NCBI RefSeq assembly: GCF_002021925.1 | Contig: NZ_CP012546.1 | Location: 1,054,001-1,118,000, forward strand | From: Campylobacter pinnipediorum subsp. pinnipediorum | GTDB taxonomy: Bacteria > Campylobacterota > Campylobacteria > Campylobacterales > Campylobacteraceae | DNA length: 64,000 nt | Direction: 5' to 3' | Part shown: positions 21,850 through 32,800 of the stretch, one piece after another | Numbering within the stretch: the first letter of the stretch is position 1 | Layout: each line of letters opens with the position of its first letter | Program-made: the position numbers and the translations under genes | Notes under the pieces: model-generated | Seen by the model: the letters and a program-made list of their open reading frames with translations, nothing else | Databases searched by the model: none | What the model was told of the DNA's origin: nothing

Positions 21850-23008
21850 TCACTCCACCATTTAAGCAAACTAGCCCTTTGCTTTAAATTTTTAGCATGA
21901 TTATATGCATCTTTTACTTTATTGGTTTCAATGTGAGCTAAACAAAGCTCTATCACATCCGAGCTATGTTTATGTATGTCTATGTTTTCATGACATATCG
22001 TGCTAAATGTAGCTCTAAACCCATGCGGTGTTATTTGCTCGTTTGAATAGCCCAAGTTTCTTAGCATAGTTCTTACTGTGTTATCGCTTATAGGTTTTAA
22101 ATTTGTCCTTAGGCTAGGAAATAGATATTTTGAGTTAAAAGTATATTTTTGTTTATATTCTAAAAGCATATTTTTAACGCTATTTGTTAAATGCACTTCA
22201 TGAGCTTTACCAGCTTTCATCTTTTGGGCACTTATACTCCATAAGCTCTTATCAAAATCAAACTCAGACCATTCGGCAAATCTTGCATTTGCTCCACGCA
22301 CAGCTGTATAAAGCTGAAGCAAAGCACATATCTTTATCCTATCATCTCCGGCATACTCTTTTATATTTCTTAGCAAATTGCTTATATCCTTATCATCTTT
22401 TAAGAAAGCATAATGTGTTACTTCTATTTTGCCTATGAGCGTTTTTTATCTATGTCTGTTATTATATTATGGTCTATGTCTTCATATAATAATGCATACT
22501 TATAGAAATGGTTTAAAGCTATTAAACTTTTCTTTAATGTTTCTTGTTTATCTTGAATAGGGGAGAGTGCATTAATTATATCTTTTCTTGTTATGATTTT
22601 TATATCAGCATTTGCAAACTTTGGTAATATAAATCTATCAAATATACTTTTTATTCTTTGTAGATGTTTTGGTGTTACATCTGATCTTGTTTTTATGTAT
22701 TCTTGATATATTGCTTGAAAATCTTTGTAATTTTGCTCTTGTAAAATATCTATACCATTATTTACTAATTTTTGTAACTCTGTTCTTTTTTCTCTTGCTT
22801 CGCTTAAACTCATTGTTGGATATGTTCCTATTGTATGTCGCCTACGTTTATTTGTCTTTGGACTTTTATATATAAATACAAAAGTTTTATTTCCGTTCGG
22901 AGCGACTTTAACTAACATATTAAAACCATCGCTTACAAAGTAGGGCTTATCTTTTGGTTTTAAATTTTTGATTGATATTGCAGTGAGCGAAGTAGCTATT
23001 TTAGGCAT
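21816..23008 (-). pseudogene. int: P4-type tyrosine integrase split by frameshift at an A6 run
   Basis: Two frames make up one integrase. The N-terminal part, 23008-22433, has MPKIATSLTAISIKNLKPKD, the arm-binding domain (DUF4102-like), and core-binding domain. The catalytic part, 21816 to about 22440, has ARG (TAVRGANA), LFPSLR, HGFRATF and the HIETNK region with the Tyr near DAYNHAK. They join perfectly if one A is added to, or re-read at, the run of six A on the minus strand (plus 22442-22447). In the present sequence the first part stops at TAG after KKRS. It lies beside the tRNA-Ser target. Confidence 0.88.
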
Positions 23009-23196
23009 GTTTATCCCTTTTTTATTGACTCAAAACCAAATTTATTCAATTATTTTTTACAAGTCAATAAAAAAGTCAATAAAAAAATCTTAAAATCATT
23101 GAAATTTATTGAAAATCATTGAAAGGTATAAAGGCTTTAAAACTTCGATTTTATAAGGCTTTGTGAAAGGTTTTGAAAGGTATTTAAAAGTATTAG
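23009..23196. other. Prophage right end with repeats near attR
   Basis: The 188 bases between integrase and tRNA are full of short repeats: AGTCAATAAAAAA occurs twice in tandem near 23069-23094, TTGAAAGGTAT twice near 23120 and 23172, and several ATTGAAA blocks lie between. Such direct repeats fit arm-type integrase sites. The attR core would be in the 3' part of the tRNA. The left attachment site is outside this window. Confidence 0.6.
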
Positions 23197-23286
23197 TGGC
23201 GGACAGAGAGGGATTTGAACCCTCGAGCCCCGTTAAGAGCTGCACCCTTAGCAGGGGTGTGGTTTCAGCCACTCACCCATCTGTCC
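23197..23286 (-). tRNA. tRNA-Ser (anticodon GCT)
   Basis: The minus strand reads GGACAGA at the start and TCTGTCC at the acceptor end, then G and encoded CCA. The anticodon stem CACCC/GGGTG encloses the loop CTGCTAA with anticodon GCT, a long variable arm (GCTCTTAACGGGGC) follows, and GAGGGTTCAAATCCCTC forms the T arm. All parts of a serine tRNA are present. Prophage integration has kept it intact. Confidence 0.97.
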
Positions 23287-23418
23287 ATTACCAAAGATGA
23301 ATTGAGATTATAGCTAAATAATATAATTTTTTGCTTAAATTTTTAATTATTTTATAATTTTATTTTATAAATACAAAAATATATTATAAAATAATCATAT
23401 AAAATTATATTTTTTTGA

Positions 23419-23424
23419 TATAAT
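23419..23424 (+). promoter_or_regulatory. -10 of the TraT-like lipoprotein gene
   Basis: TATAAT preceded by a T-run and no -35, the common Campylobacter promoter type; 53 bases before the ATG at 23477. Confidence 0.65.
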
Positions 23425-23476
23425 CTTTACATTGGATATTAATCTAAAATTTAAAACGTTAAAAGGAAGTAAAGTA

Positions 23477-24250
23477 ATGAAATCAGTAAAAATTATAACA
23501 TCAGTTGCATTAGCTTCTGTGTTATTTGTTGGTTGTGCAACAATTCAATTACAAACAAATGCAAAAATGAGTCAAAGTATATTTATAAATCCTGTTGCTA
23601 GTAGCAAAAAGTTAATTTTTATTGCGACAAAAAATACAAGTGGTCAAAATGTAAACATACAAAATCAAATAGAAAATCTTTTAACACAAAGAGGCTATAA
23701 AATAGTAGATGATCCAGAAATAGCAACATATATTTTAATGAGCAATATACTATATTGCGACAAAAAAAGTGAAAACAATGCAGCTGGAGCCGCAGTAACA
23801 GGTGGAGCAATAGGAAGCAGTATTGGTGCATATAACCACGGCTCTATAACAGGAACTATTGCAGGTGGAGCAATAGGAGCTGCAGTAACAGGCATAATAG
23901 GAAAACTAACAGAAGATACGATATACCAAATGCAAGTTGATATTATAGTCAGAGAAAAAGCAAAAGGAAAAGTTACTGCAAATAAAGGAAACGTTTCTGG
24001 TCAAGCAAGTGTAGCTGATAAAAGAAAATCAGGATTTTTTAATGAATTTGGTGGGGAAATAAGAAGAGATGAGGCTAGTGGAAACTTTAATTCAAACTCA
24101 ACAAATTATGACAACCAAGTATTTGAAAGAGATTATACAGAACAAAAAACAACAATTTTTGCAGAAGCTACAAAAAGTGGTCTTAATTTAAACGAGGCTA
24201 TACCAATCCTAGAAAATAAAATAGCTTCACAAATAGCTGGATTGTTTTAA
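23477..24250 (+). CDS. TraT-family complement-resistance-like lipoprotein
   Basis: The ORF begins at 23432, but ATG at 23477 has AAAAGGAAG upstream and starts MKSVKIITSVALASVLFVGC, a lipoprotein signal with lipobox FVGC. The rest follows TraT: TNAKMSQSIFINPVASSKK, a Gly/Ala-rich double hydrophobic stretch (GAAVTGGAIGSSIGAY, IAGGAIGAAVTGIIG), and acidic C-terminus. TraT is an outer-membrane protein which gives serum resistance and plasmid surface exclusion. Ends at a hairpin terminator. It lies outside the prophage. Confidence 0.85.
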   Translation: MKSVKIITSVALASVLFVGCATIQLQTNAKMSQSIFINPVASSKKLIFIATKNTSGQNVNIQNQIENLLTQRGYKIVDDPEIATYILMSNILYCDKKSENNAAGAAVTGGAIGSSIGAYNHGSITGTIAGGAIGAAVTGIIGKLTEDTIYQMQVDIIVREKAKGKVTANKGNVSGQASVADKRKSGFFNEFGGEIRRDEASGNFNSNSTNYDNQVFERDYTEQKTTIFAEATKSGLNLNEAIPILENKIASQIAGLF

Positions 24251-24259
24251 TAATTCCAA

Positions 24260-24284
24260 AAAGGGCTTTAAAAAAAAGCCCTTT
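24260..24284. terminator. Rho-independent terminator between convergent genes
   Basis: AAAGGGCTT and AAGCCCTTT form a 9-bp stem with a 7-base loop of A. On the minus strand the stem is followed by TTTTT, so it can serve the lut operon too. Confidence 0.85.
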
Positions 24285-24289
24285 AAACT

Positions 24290-24934
24290 TTAGTATACTA
24301 TAACATATGCTATCTGAGAACCATGAACACCTATAATAGTTTGAAGCTCTATATCTGCTGTTCTAGATGGGCCAGTTATAAAGATTGTATTTGTTGGCAA
24401 CCTTCCACCCTCTTCTTCCTTGACTTTATGCAAAGCCTCACTCAAGCTTTTAACTATAGTATCTTTTTTAACAAGCATTACACATATTTTTGGAGATAAG
24501 CTCATCATTCTTGGCTGAGTCTTGCTAGAAGCTATACAACAAGTACCATGGGAACTAACAGCATATCTTGCACTTATAATAGACATATCAAAATCAAAAA
24601 TTTGTTGTTTAAACTGCTCAATAGGCTTATCGAATTTAAATTTCTTTTCTATATCTAAAGTTTCTGCATCAAAAGGTAGTTTTTCATCTGAATATATAAG
24701 ATGTTTTGCGCCTTCTTTTTTGATTATGCCATTGATTTCCTCAGCTAATTTATCTTCAGTTGTTTCTACAACAATCGATCTATTTTCTGTGATTCTATCT
24801 ATAAATTCCTTATACATATCACCACTTGGATCTCTTTTAATAAACTGAACTGGGTCTGCTGTTGGAGCGTCATCAATCATTTGCATATTATGCTTACCGC
24901 TTCTTATGCGGTGTAAAATTTCTTCTTTACTCAT
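24290..24934 (-). CDS. lutC: Lactate utilization protein LutC
   Basis: A 214-residue LUD-domain protein (DUF162) of the LutABC L-lactate dehydrogenase complex. The C-terminal VNPT-like ending LPTNTIFITGPSRTADIELQ with TIIGVHGS is the family hallmark. It is last in the lctP-lutA-lutB-lutC operon (C. jejuni Cj0073c-Cj0076c order) and overlaps LutB by 8 bases. Confidence 0.92.
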   Translation of the reverse strand: MSKEEILHRIRSGKHNMQMIDDAPTADPVQFIKRDPSGDMYKEFIDRITENRSIVVETTEDKLAEEINGIIKKEGAKHLIYSDEKLPFDAETLDIEKKFKFDKPIEQFKQQIFDFDMSIISARYAVSSHGTCCIASSKTQPRMMSLSPKICVMLVKKDTIVKSLSEALHKVKEEEGGRLPTNTIFITGPSRTADIELQTIIGVHGSQIAYVIVY

Positions 24935-26354
24935 AGATTACTCCTTCCATTTTTGATATAACATCATTTGTATTAAAGTTAAATGGTGGCAAATCTTTAT
25001 GCTCAAACCATAATTTTAGTACAGGAATATTTTTACCTTGTGATTGAATTAAGCCATTAAATATCCTAGCACTTGTCATAGCCGTTCGCCACATAAATCC
25101 ACTTGTAGCTACCATAGTAAAACCTTTAAAACCCATTCTTTCAACAGCACTATGATTTATATTATCTGCACCATATGGAGGATTTTTACCATCTCCTACT
25201 TTGTCTCTTCTTAGTTTTCTAATCAAATCAGCTAAAGGAATTTCAACAGGACAAACTTCGCTACATCTTCCGCAAAGCGAACAAAGCGAAACAACATCTC
25301 CATTTATATCCATACCAAATATTTGAGGACTAATAACAGCACCTATAGGACCAGGATATACTGATTGATATGAGTGTCCACTAATCTTATCATAGACAGG
25401 ACAGAAATTCATACAAGCACCACAGCGAATACAGCGAAGAGCCTCATAATAATCCTCATGTGCTAGCATATTTGTTCTATGATTATCAAATAAAATTATA
25501 TGACACTCTTTTGGACCGTCAAGCTCACCTTCTCTTCTTGGACCTGATATAATATTATTATAGTTTGCTATAAATTGACCTGTTGCAGATGGAGTCAATA
25601 AACCAACTAGGTTAGATGCATCTTCAACAGTATCACATACTTTTTCTATACCGCAAATTGATACCAAAACATCTGGTATAGTAGTAGACATTCTACCATT
25701 ACCTTCATTTTCAACTAACCATATGGCACCTTCTTCCGCTATAGCAAAGTTTGCTCCACAAATGCCTATGGTTCCGGTTTTAAAATGCTGACGCATATAA
25801 TCACGAGCAATTGCATTTAATTTTTCTGGCTCATTTTCTAACGGAGCACCTATTTTTTCATGGAATATCTCACCTACTTGATATCTGTTTTTATGAATAG
25901 CTGGAACAACAATATGAACAGGTTTTTCATCAACTAATTGTATAATAACCTCTCCAAGGTCTGTTTCAAGTGATTTTTTTCCTCTTTTTTCTAGGTAGTG
26001 ATTAAGGCCAACTTCTTCTGAAGCCATTGTTTTTTGTTTAATAACCTTATCAGCACCTTTTTCAAGCATAAGCTGATAAATTATCTCACATACATCATCG
26101 CCAGTATTTGCCCAGTGAACAATCCATCCGTTTTTTTTAGCTTTTTCTTCAAACTTTAATAGTCTTTCATCTAATCGATAAAGACTATTGTTTTTAGCAT
26201 GTTTTGCACTATGTCTTTGTTCTTGCCAGTTATTATATTTATTCTCTATAACACGAGCTCTATTACCTTGTAACAAGTGCATAGCATCACCTAAATTTTT
26301 TCTTAATTGTTGATCATTTAAGCTTATATTTACTATATTTTTATGATTATTCAT
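24927..26354 (-). CDS. lutB: Lactate utilization iron-sulfur protein LutB
   Basis: A 475-residue protein with an N-terminal LUD domain and a C-terminal ferredoxin part holding two 4Fe-4S motifs, CIRCGACMNFCPVY and CSLCGRCSEVCPVEIP. In the complex it passes electrons from L-lactate oxidation toward the quinone pool. The start overlaps LutA (4 bases). Confidence 0.94.
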   Translation of the reverse strand: MNNHKNIVNISLNDQQLRKNLGDAMHLLQGNRARVIENKYNNWQEQRHSAKHAKNNSLYRLDERLLKFEEKAKKNGWIVHWANTGDDVCEIIYQLMLEKGADKVIKQKTMASEEVGLNHYLEKRGKKSLETDLGEVIIQLVDEKPVHIVVPAIHKNRYQVGEIFHEKIGAPLENEPEKLNAIARDYMRQHFKTGTIGICGANFAIAEEGAIWLVENEGNGRMSTTIPDVLVSICGIEKVCDTVEDASNLVGLLTPSATGQFIANYNNIISGPRREGELDGPKECHIILFDNHRTNMLAHEDYYEALRCIRCGACMNFCPVYDKISGHSYQSVYPGPIGAVISPQIFGMDINGDVVSLCSLCGRCSEVCPVEIPLADLIRKLRRDKVGDGKNPPYGADNINHSAVERMGFKGFTMVATSGFMWRTAMTSARIFNGLIQSQGKNIPVLKLWFEHKDLPPFNFNTNDVISKMEGVIYE

Positions 26355-27091
26355 AGCGCCTCTCCTTGAATACGGTTCAATAAGAAGTCATAAAGATGTA
26401 TTAGTTTTACATCTGATTTTTGGCGTTTAAGTGTGCCATATATATTTAACATACATCCACCATCCGCACTGACTAGATATTTAACACCTGCATTATTTAT
26501 ATCATTCATTTTCTCTATAGCCATGGCATCTGAAATTTCAGGCTCTTTTACAGAAAAAGTTCCACCAAATCCGCAACACTCTTCTTCATATTTTAACTCT
26601 ACAAGTTCTACATTACTAAGCTGTTTTAATAGATTCTTGGAACTATCTATACTTTTTGCGACACGAAGTGCGTGACAATTTGAATGCCATGTTATCTTAA
26701 CAGGCTCGCCTTTATCTTCATACTTAACACCTAAGACTTGATCGAGATAAACACTTAATTCAACAACACGTGAACTAAATTCCTTTATCTTTTCTTCATT
26801 TTTATCACCATGAAAAAGCTCTAAATAATCGTGCTTCATTACCCCCGTGCAAGAACCACTTGGAACCAAGATAGGATAATCACCTTTAAACAAATCAGCA
26901 TTATAAAGAGCTATTTTTTTACTCTCTTCAAAATACCCTGTATTATAACTAGGTTGTCCACAACAGGTTTGATCTTTTTTATAGATCACCTCAATACCCT
27001 CTCTTTGAAGTAGCTTTATAGCACTTACCAAGGTTCTACCCATAGTAGCAGAACCAAGACAAGTCGAATAAAGATAAACTTTTTTATTCAT
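26351..27091 (-). CDS. lutA: Lactate utilization protein LutA
   Basis: A 246-residue protein with two CCG (cysteine-rich) domains: CCGQPSYNTGYF near residue 42 and CCGFGGTFSV near residue 170. These domains bind unusual Fe-S clusters in heterodisulfide-reductase/GlpC-type proteins. Subunit of the non-flavin L-lactate dehydrogenase. First of the lut genes behind the permease gene. Confidence 0.94.
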   Translation of the reverse strand: MNKKVYLYSTCLGSATMGRTLVSAIKLLQREGIEVIYKKDQTCCGQPSYNTGYFEESKKIALYNADLFKGDYPILVPSGSCTGVMKHDYLELFHGDKNEEKIKEFSSRVVELSVYLDQVLGVKYEDKGEPVKITWHSNCHALRVAKSIDSSKNLLKQLSNVELVELKYEEECCGFGGTFSVKEPEISDAMAIEKMNDINNAGVKYLVSADGGCMLNIYGTLKRQKSDVKLIHLYDFLLNRIQGEAL

Positions 27092-27115
27092 TATACTCTC
27101 CTTTATTTTGATTGG

Positions 27116-28771
27116 TTATATAACACCTAATAAAACATAACCTACACCTACAGCCAAAACGGTGTAAAATAAACACGGTAATAAACTATATGTAAGTAGT
27201 CTTCCTTCGCCTTTACCAAGCAGACCAACTGTCGCACATACAGCAACTATATTATTTATACACACCATATGCCCAATAGAACCGCCAACATTTTGCAATG
27301 CTAAAATAACTTGGGTATTTAAACCCACCAATGAAGCAGTTTCATACTGAAGACCTCCGAATAAAATATTTGATACAGTATTAGAACCAGAAAAGAAACT
27401 CCCCAATATGCCTATCAATGGAGAAACTATTACATAACCTTTTCCTGATAAGTCAGCAAAGAACTTAGCCATAATCTTAACCATTGTAAAGCCTTCTTGG
27501 GTTTCATATGTAAATTTAAAATCTTTTAAAATATAAACCATTGCAACACCGGCCGCCAGAGGTATAACAGCTTTTGAAACTTGCCCAAAAGTAACACTCC
27601 AAGCAGATTTTACATCTTCAATTTTCATTTTATGTAAAAATATTATAATAATGGCAACTAAAATAAATGGTATAGTTCCTGGTAAATAAGCATACTCAAA
27701 ATCATAAGCTGTCCCTGGAACATCCATAATTGCTGGAAATTCTATTTTTAAGCTTTTTAAAAAATCTTTTAATCCAAATTGCGGAATACGAGTAATAACA
27801 AGAACAAGAGATATAATCACATAAGGCAACCAAGCCATAAATAGTGACATATTTTGAGTAACAGTTTCTTTTTTTTCTGAAGATGTATTGATAGGAGCCT
27901 TCCAAAAATCTGGCCAAGTTTCAATAGGCTCAAAATCCCATTTATCTTTTGGCACTAAAAATCCAATTTTAGCAGCTAAAACCAATATACCTAAAGATAT
28001 AAGACCGCCAAGCAATGCAGGTAACTCAAAACCAGCAAATTTGGCCATTAAAAAAAATGGAACTATAAAACTAATACTAGCTAATAAACAAAATGGTAAG
28101 ACTGGAAGTGCATCTTTAAAACTTTTGTTTTTACCAAAAATTTTAACCATCATAGCAACAACCAAAAAAGGCACAAATAAAGCACAGACTGAATGTATAG
28201 TAGCTGTATGTATACTAACATCTTTCATATAAGCATCAAGTGCTACCGGATCAGGCAAAAAAGAATTTAAAGCCTGTTGGATACCAAAAGTTGGAGTTCC
28301 AACTGCGCCATAACTAACAGGTGAGCTATTTAAGATAAGAGTGGTTATAGCTGCACCGAAAGCAGGAAAGCCAAGTCCCACCAAAAGCGGAGCCGCTAAA
28401 GCTGCTGGAGCACCAAATCCCGCTGCACCCTCTATAAATGCTCCAAATGCCCAACCTATAATAATAACTTGAATACGACGATCTGTCGTAATCTTTGTAA
28501 ATCCATTATTTATAGCATTCATGGCACCTGAATACTTCATAGTATTTAATATAAGGATCGCTCCGAATATAATTACGAGTATGTCAAAAGCTTTAAGAAA
28601 GCCAAACAAAACCCTTGCACTAAGTTCGGTAACACTAGCACCAAACGAAAAATATGAAATAAGCAGAGCAAAGGCTAAAGCGACACTAAGTGAAAGCTTT
28701 GAACTCTTTTTAAAACCTATCATCATAACAAGTATTACAATAATAGGAAAAAAAGCTAAGAAAGAATACAT
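27116..28771 (-). CDS. lctP: L-lactate permease
   Basis: A 551-residue membrane protein, the usual LctP length, with about 13 hydrophobic helices and the family segments [19 protein letters not shown] and [16 protein letters not shown]. It imports L-lactate (and glycolate) with protons for oxidation by LutABC, encoded immediately downstream. The 240 bases upstream contain the operon promoter. Confidence 0.94.
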   Translation of the reverse strand: MYSFLAFFPIIVILVMMIGFKKSSKLSLSVALAFALLISYFSFGASVTELSARVLFGFLKAFDILVIIFGAILILNTMKYSGAMNAINNGFTKITTDRRIQVIIIGWAFGAFIEGAAGFGAPAALAAPLLVGLGFPAFGAAITTLILNSSPVSYGAVGTPTFGIQQALNSFLPDPVALDAYMKDVSIHTATIHSVCALFVPFLVVAMMVKIFGKNKSFKDALPVLPFCLLASISFIVPFFLMAKFAGFELPALLGGLISLGILVLAAKIGFLVPKDKWDFEPIETWPDFWKAPINTSSEKKETVTQNMSLFMAWLPYVIISLVLVITRIPQFGLKDFLKSLKIEFPAIMDVPGTAYDFEYAYLPGTIPFILVAIIIIFLHKMKIEDVKSAWSVTFGQVSKAVIPLAAGVAMVYILKDFKFTYETQEGFTMVKIMAKFFADLSGKGYVIVSPLIGILGSFFSGSNTVSNILFGGLQYETASLVGLNTQVILALQNVGGSIGHMVCINNIVAVCATVGLLGKGEGRLLTYSLLPCLFYTVLAVGVGYVLLGVI

Positions 28772-29012
28772 AAAATCTCCTTATATTAAAATCATTTTTT
28801 ATTTATTTATATTTTAATAAAAAAACCAAAAAACATGCACTAAATGTGTAATTATTTTTAAGATTAAAATTAATATGTGAATATTGGTAACATAAAATAA
28901 TAAACAAAATTAACAGTATTGTTATTTAAATACACTTGTGCTAATTAATAATGTTTATATTTTAATAATCAAAATCAAGAATGTGCCACTAAAAGTAACA
29001 TTAGAAAAATAT
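28772..29012 (-). promoter_or_regulatory. Upstream region of the lactate operon
   Basis: A 241-base AT-rich gap before lctP. AAGGAGATTTT gives the ribosome site, and several TATAAT-like words are present. I cannot point to one promoter or a certain operator. It also holds the end of the eamA transcript. Confidence 0.4.
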
Positions 29013-29879
29013 TTAATTTACATTTGTATTGTAATATTTAATAATTTTATTGTGAATTATAAGTGAAATATATAGAATAGAACTACCTATAATTAATTTA
29101 AACAAATCTGTGTCTTTTTGCCAAAATAATAAATTTACCAATATAGCAGCCGGTATTAAAGCATTATTCATAATAGCCAAAACTCCACTATCAACATCAC
29201 AAGCGCCTTTATTCCATAAAAAATACCCTACTCCGCTTGCAACAACACCAAGCCAAATCAATGTTAAAGTCTGAGTTAAATTTGGATTTACTTTTTCAAA
29301 ATTCCCAAATAAAGCAAATGCTATCAAAACAACTATAAAAGCACCAAAATAAAAATATCCAAATATATCCCTTTGATTAAATCCATTAAATTTTTCAATT
29401 AAAATTTTATATAGGCTCTGACCTGCTCCAAAGCATAAGTTTGCACCCTGAACTAACAAAAAACCTTTTAATGAATTATTATTTATGCCGTCATATTTGA
29501 TAACAAATGCCCCTAAAAAAGCGATACCTATGCTAACTAGATATAATTTTTTAAATTTCAAAGAAAAAGCATCATAAACCAAAGTAACATAAAATGGAGT
29601 AAAAATAGTAAATAAAGCTACTTCTGCAACACTTAAATATAAAAAAGAATTATAATAAAACAAATACATTAAACCAATCTGCATAGCGCCTATAAACATA
29701 ATACTAAAAGATAATTTTAATGGTATGTTTTTAAATTTTGTAAATGGTAAAAAAACGATACTAGCCAAAGAAACACGAACAAGAACAGAAAAATAACTAT
29801 CTATCTTTCCAGCTAAAAACTCACCTATAAAGCTAAAACTAAAAGCCCATATAAAAGTAACTAAAACTAAATTTTTCAC
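29013..29879 (-). CDS. EamA/DMT-family transporter
   Basis: A 288-residue protein with ten predicted transmembrane helices and the doubled EamA pattern (FIWAFSFSFIGEFLAGKI and WLGVVASGVGYFLWNKGA). Members export amino acids or metabolites. Its start abuts the CmeF-like gene's stop, so it is the last of the long motA-to-eamA run. Substrate unknown. Confidence 0.82.
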   Translation of the reverse strand: MKNLVLVTFIWAFSFSFIGEFLAGKIDSYFSVLVRVSLASIVFLPFTKFKNIPLKLSFSIMFIGAMQIGLMYLFYYNSFLYLSVAEVALFTIFTPFYVTLVYDAFSLKFKKLYLVSIGIAFLGAFVIKYDGINNNSLKGFLLVQGANLCFGAGQSLYKILIEKFNGFNQRDIFGYFYFGAFIVVLIAFALFGNFEKVNPNLTQTLTLIWLGVVASGVGYFLWNKGACDVDSGVLAIMNNALIPAAILVNLLFWQKDTDLFKLIIGSSILYISLIIHNKIIKYYNTNVN

Positions 29880-32800
29880 TATATTTTTTCTCGTTCATAA
29901 AATCTTTTAAAGTATTTATCTAGCTTATACGCAAATGAAAAAAGTGCTGGAACTATCAAAAGTGTTAATATAGTAGAGCTTATAAGACCCGATATTATAG
30001 CTATAGACATAGGCGAGTTTGCTTCGTAACCAGCACCTTTTGAAATAGCAAGTGGAAGCATAGCAAATATCATGGCAAAAGTTGTCATTAAAATCGCATG
30101 AAGTCTCATAATTCCTGCTTTTTTTATAGCTTCATTTAAATCAATTCCACTATTTGCATATTTATTAGCAAAATCAACTACCAAAATAGCATTTTTACCA
30201 ACCATACCAAAAAGCAAAATAGAACCGACCATAACAAAAAGACTAAAAGAATTTCCACTCATTAAAAGTCCAACAACAACTCCAGCAAAAGCAAGAGGCA
30301 TAGATATCATGATAACAAATGGCAAAACAAAACTCTCATAAAGAGCGGCAAGTATCATATAAATAAGTAATGCACTAAGACTTATAGTAAAGATAAAAGC
30401 CTCATTTGTATTTTTCATAAGCTTGATAAAGCCGGTATATTTCTTACTATATCCTTGCGGTAAAATCTCAGGAATATTTTCATCAAGATATGCAGATACA
30501 TTACCAAGCGGTATATTGTCCAAATTTGCTAAAATTTTTAATTCGTTTTGCTTGTTATATCTTGGTATAAACAAAATATCTTTTTTTATCTCAAAACTAG
30601 CGATATTATCTAAAGTAAAAAATTCACCAAAAGCATTTTTTACTCTTATTTTCTTAAGCTCTTGTATATCTTTTTTAAACTTATCATCAAATCCTATCAC
30701 GATATCATATTGATTAACACCATTATCATATAAACTTATAGTATTTTGAGAAAAAGATGTGTTGATTATCGTAGCTACTTCGTATTCACTAATGTGAAGT
30801 TTTGAAAGCTTTTCTCTATCCATACTGATTTTTATCTGCTCACTTTTATCTTCATTTTTGCTTTTTATATCAATAACGCCACCAAAATCAGTGAGCATTT
30901 TTTTGACTTTTAAAAATATATTTTCAAGCTCATCAAAACTATCACCAGTAATTATAATCTGAACAGGTTCATTATCACCAGTATCAACTATAGGTAAATC
31001 AGTAATGCTGATATTTAAATCAGAAAAATCAAGTTTATTTCTATAATCAGCCATTATATCTTTTTGTCTTTGATTTCTTTTAGACACAGGGCCCAAATGA
31101 GCATAGATTTTAGCCTTATAAGCTTGTTTTGCATCATCATAACCAACAAGTGTATAAAAATATTCAATACGTTTATCATCTTTGATTGTATTTATAATAG
31201 GTTGTAATTTATCTTGCATAAAGTCAATTGATGAGCTTGGATCCGCTTTTATGAAAATATTAAACTCGCTATTATCTTCACTTGGCATAAAATCAATACC
31301 AACTTTTCCTGCAAAAGATATACAAAAAGCAAATATACAAAAAGTAATAATTATAAAAATAAATTTAAACCTTAAAATAAGGTCTAAAACTTTACCATAT
31401 GAATTATCTAAAGCTTCAAACAAAAAGCTACTTTTATTATAAAAATAACTTTTTTTTGTATTTAAAAATCTAGTGCAAAGTGCTGGGATAAGCATTATAC
31501 AAACCAAAAAAGAAACAACAATTCCACCAGCAACACTAATAGCAAAAGAGTTAAAATATCTACCAACGATACCATCCATAAATGCTATCGGAATAAAAAC
31601 ACAAAGTAATACTAATGATATTCCAAGAACACTAAATGCTATATCACGAACACCATCAAAACCAGCTATCAGTGGATTTTTTTCACCATTTTCTATTTTC
31701 TTTGATATATTTTCAATGACAACTATAGCATCATCGACAAATATACCAATCCCAAGCGTCAAAGCTACAAGAGTTAAACGGTTTATATCATAACCCAAAA
31801 TATCCATTATAAAAAATGTTCCTATAATACTCACAGGAATTGCAATAGTTGCTATTATGGTTGATGAAACACTTCTTAAAAATAAAAAAACTATCAAAGC
31901 AGTAAGAAAAATACCAAGAACCATATCTAAAGCTACTTGTTTTATATGTTTTAAAACAATCCCACTCTCATCAAAAGCTATATTAAAATCAAGTTCATCA
32001 CCAATCAAATATTTAAAATCTTTTAAACTTTCTTTTATGGCTTTTATTGTTTTTATTGTATTTATGCCGTTTATTTTTTTAATTTCAAGCATAACACCAT
32101 CTTTGCCATCCATAATCGCTAAACTATCTGTTTTTGCATGAGAAAAGGAGACATCGGCTATATCTTGTAAAAACAAGCCATCTTTGATTCTTAAATTTTT
32201 TAGCTCATCTATGCTTTTTGCGTTAAAATCGGAACTTAAAACTATTTTTTTATCATCTGTTTGCAAATTACCAAGAGGCATTTGAAAATTTTGTAAATTT
32301 ATGATTTGTGCAACATCTTTAGCATTTAAATTAAATTTGTTTAATAAAAATGGATTTAATAAAATATTTACTTGTGGCTTTAAAAATCCTACTTTATTTA
32401 TTCCACCTACCCCATTTATTCTTTGCAAAAATGTTATAGCTTTTTCATCCACAACTTTCATTAAATTTGTTGTATTTTTATCTTTAGAACTTACAAAAAT
32501 ACTAAAAATTGGCTTATCAGAACCAGATACTTTTTCTGTTATACTTTTTACTGGCAAACCGGCTTTTGAAATTTTATCCCTTATATCATTTAAAGCTATT
32601 TCTATATTTTTTTCAAGTTCAAACTCAATCAAAACAACGCTAAGGTTATCATAACTAACAGAATTTATATTTTTAATACCATCTATTGAAGAAACTTCAT
32701 CTTCAAGTTTTTTTGTAATTTTGTTATTTATATAGTTTTTATCGCCTTTTGCAAATGTTGTAATTTTAACAAGCGGAATTTCAACATCAGGAAACAAGCT

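Noticed and set aside
23419-23476. TraT-like gene as part of the prophage
   Set aside because: It lies beyond the tRNA-Ser target on the chromosomal side, with its own promoter.
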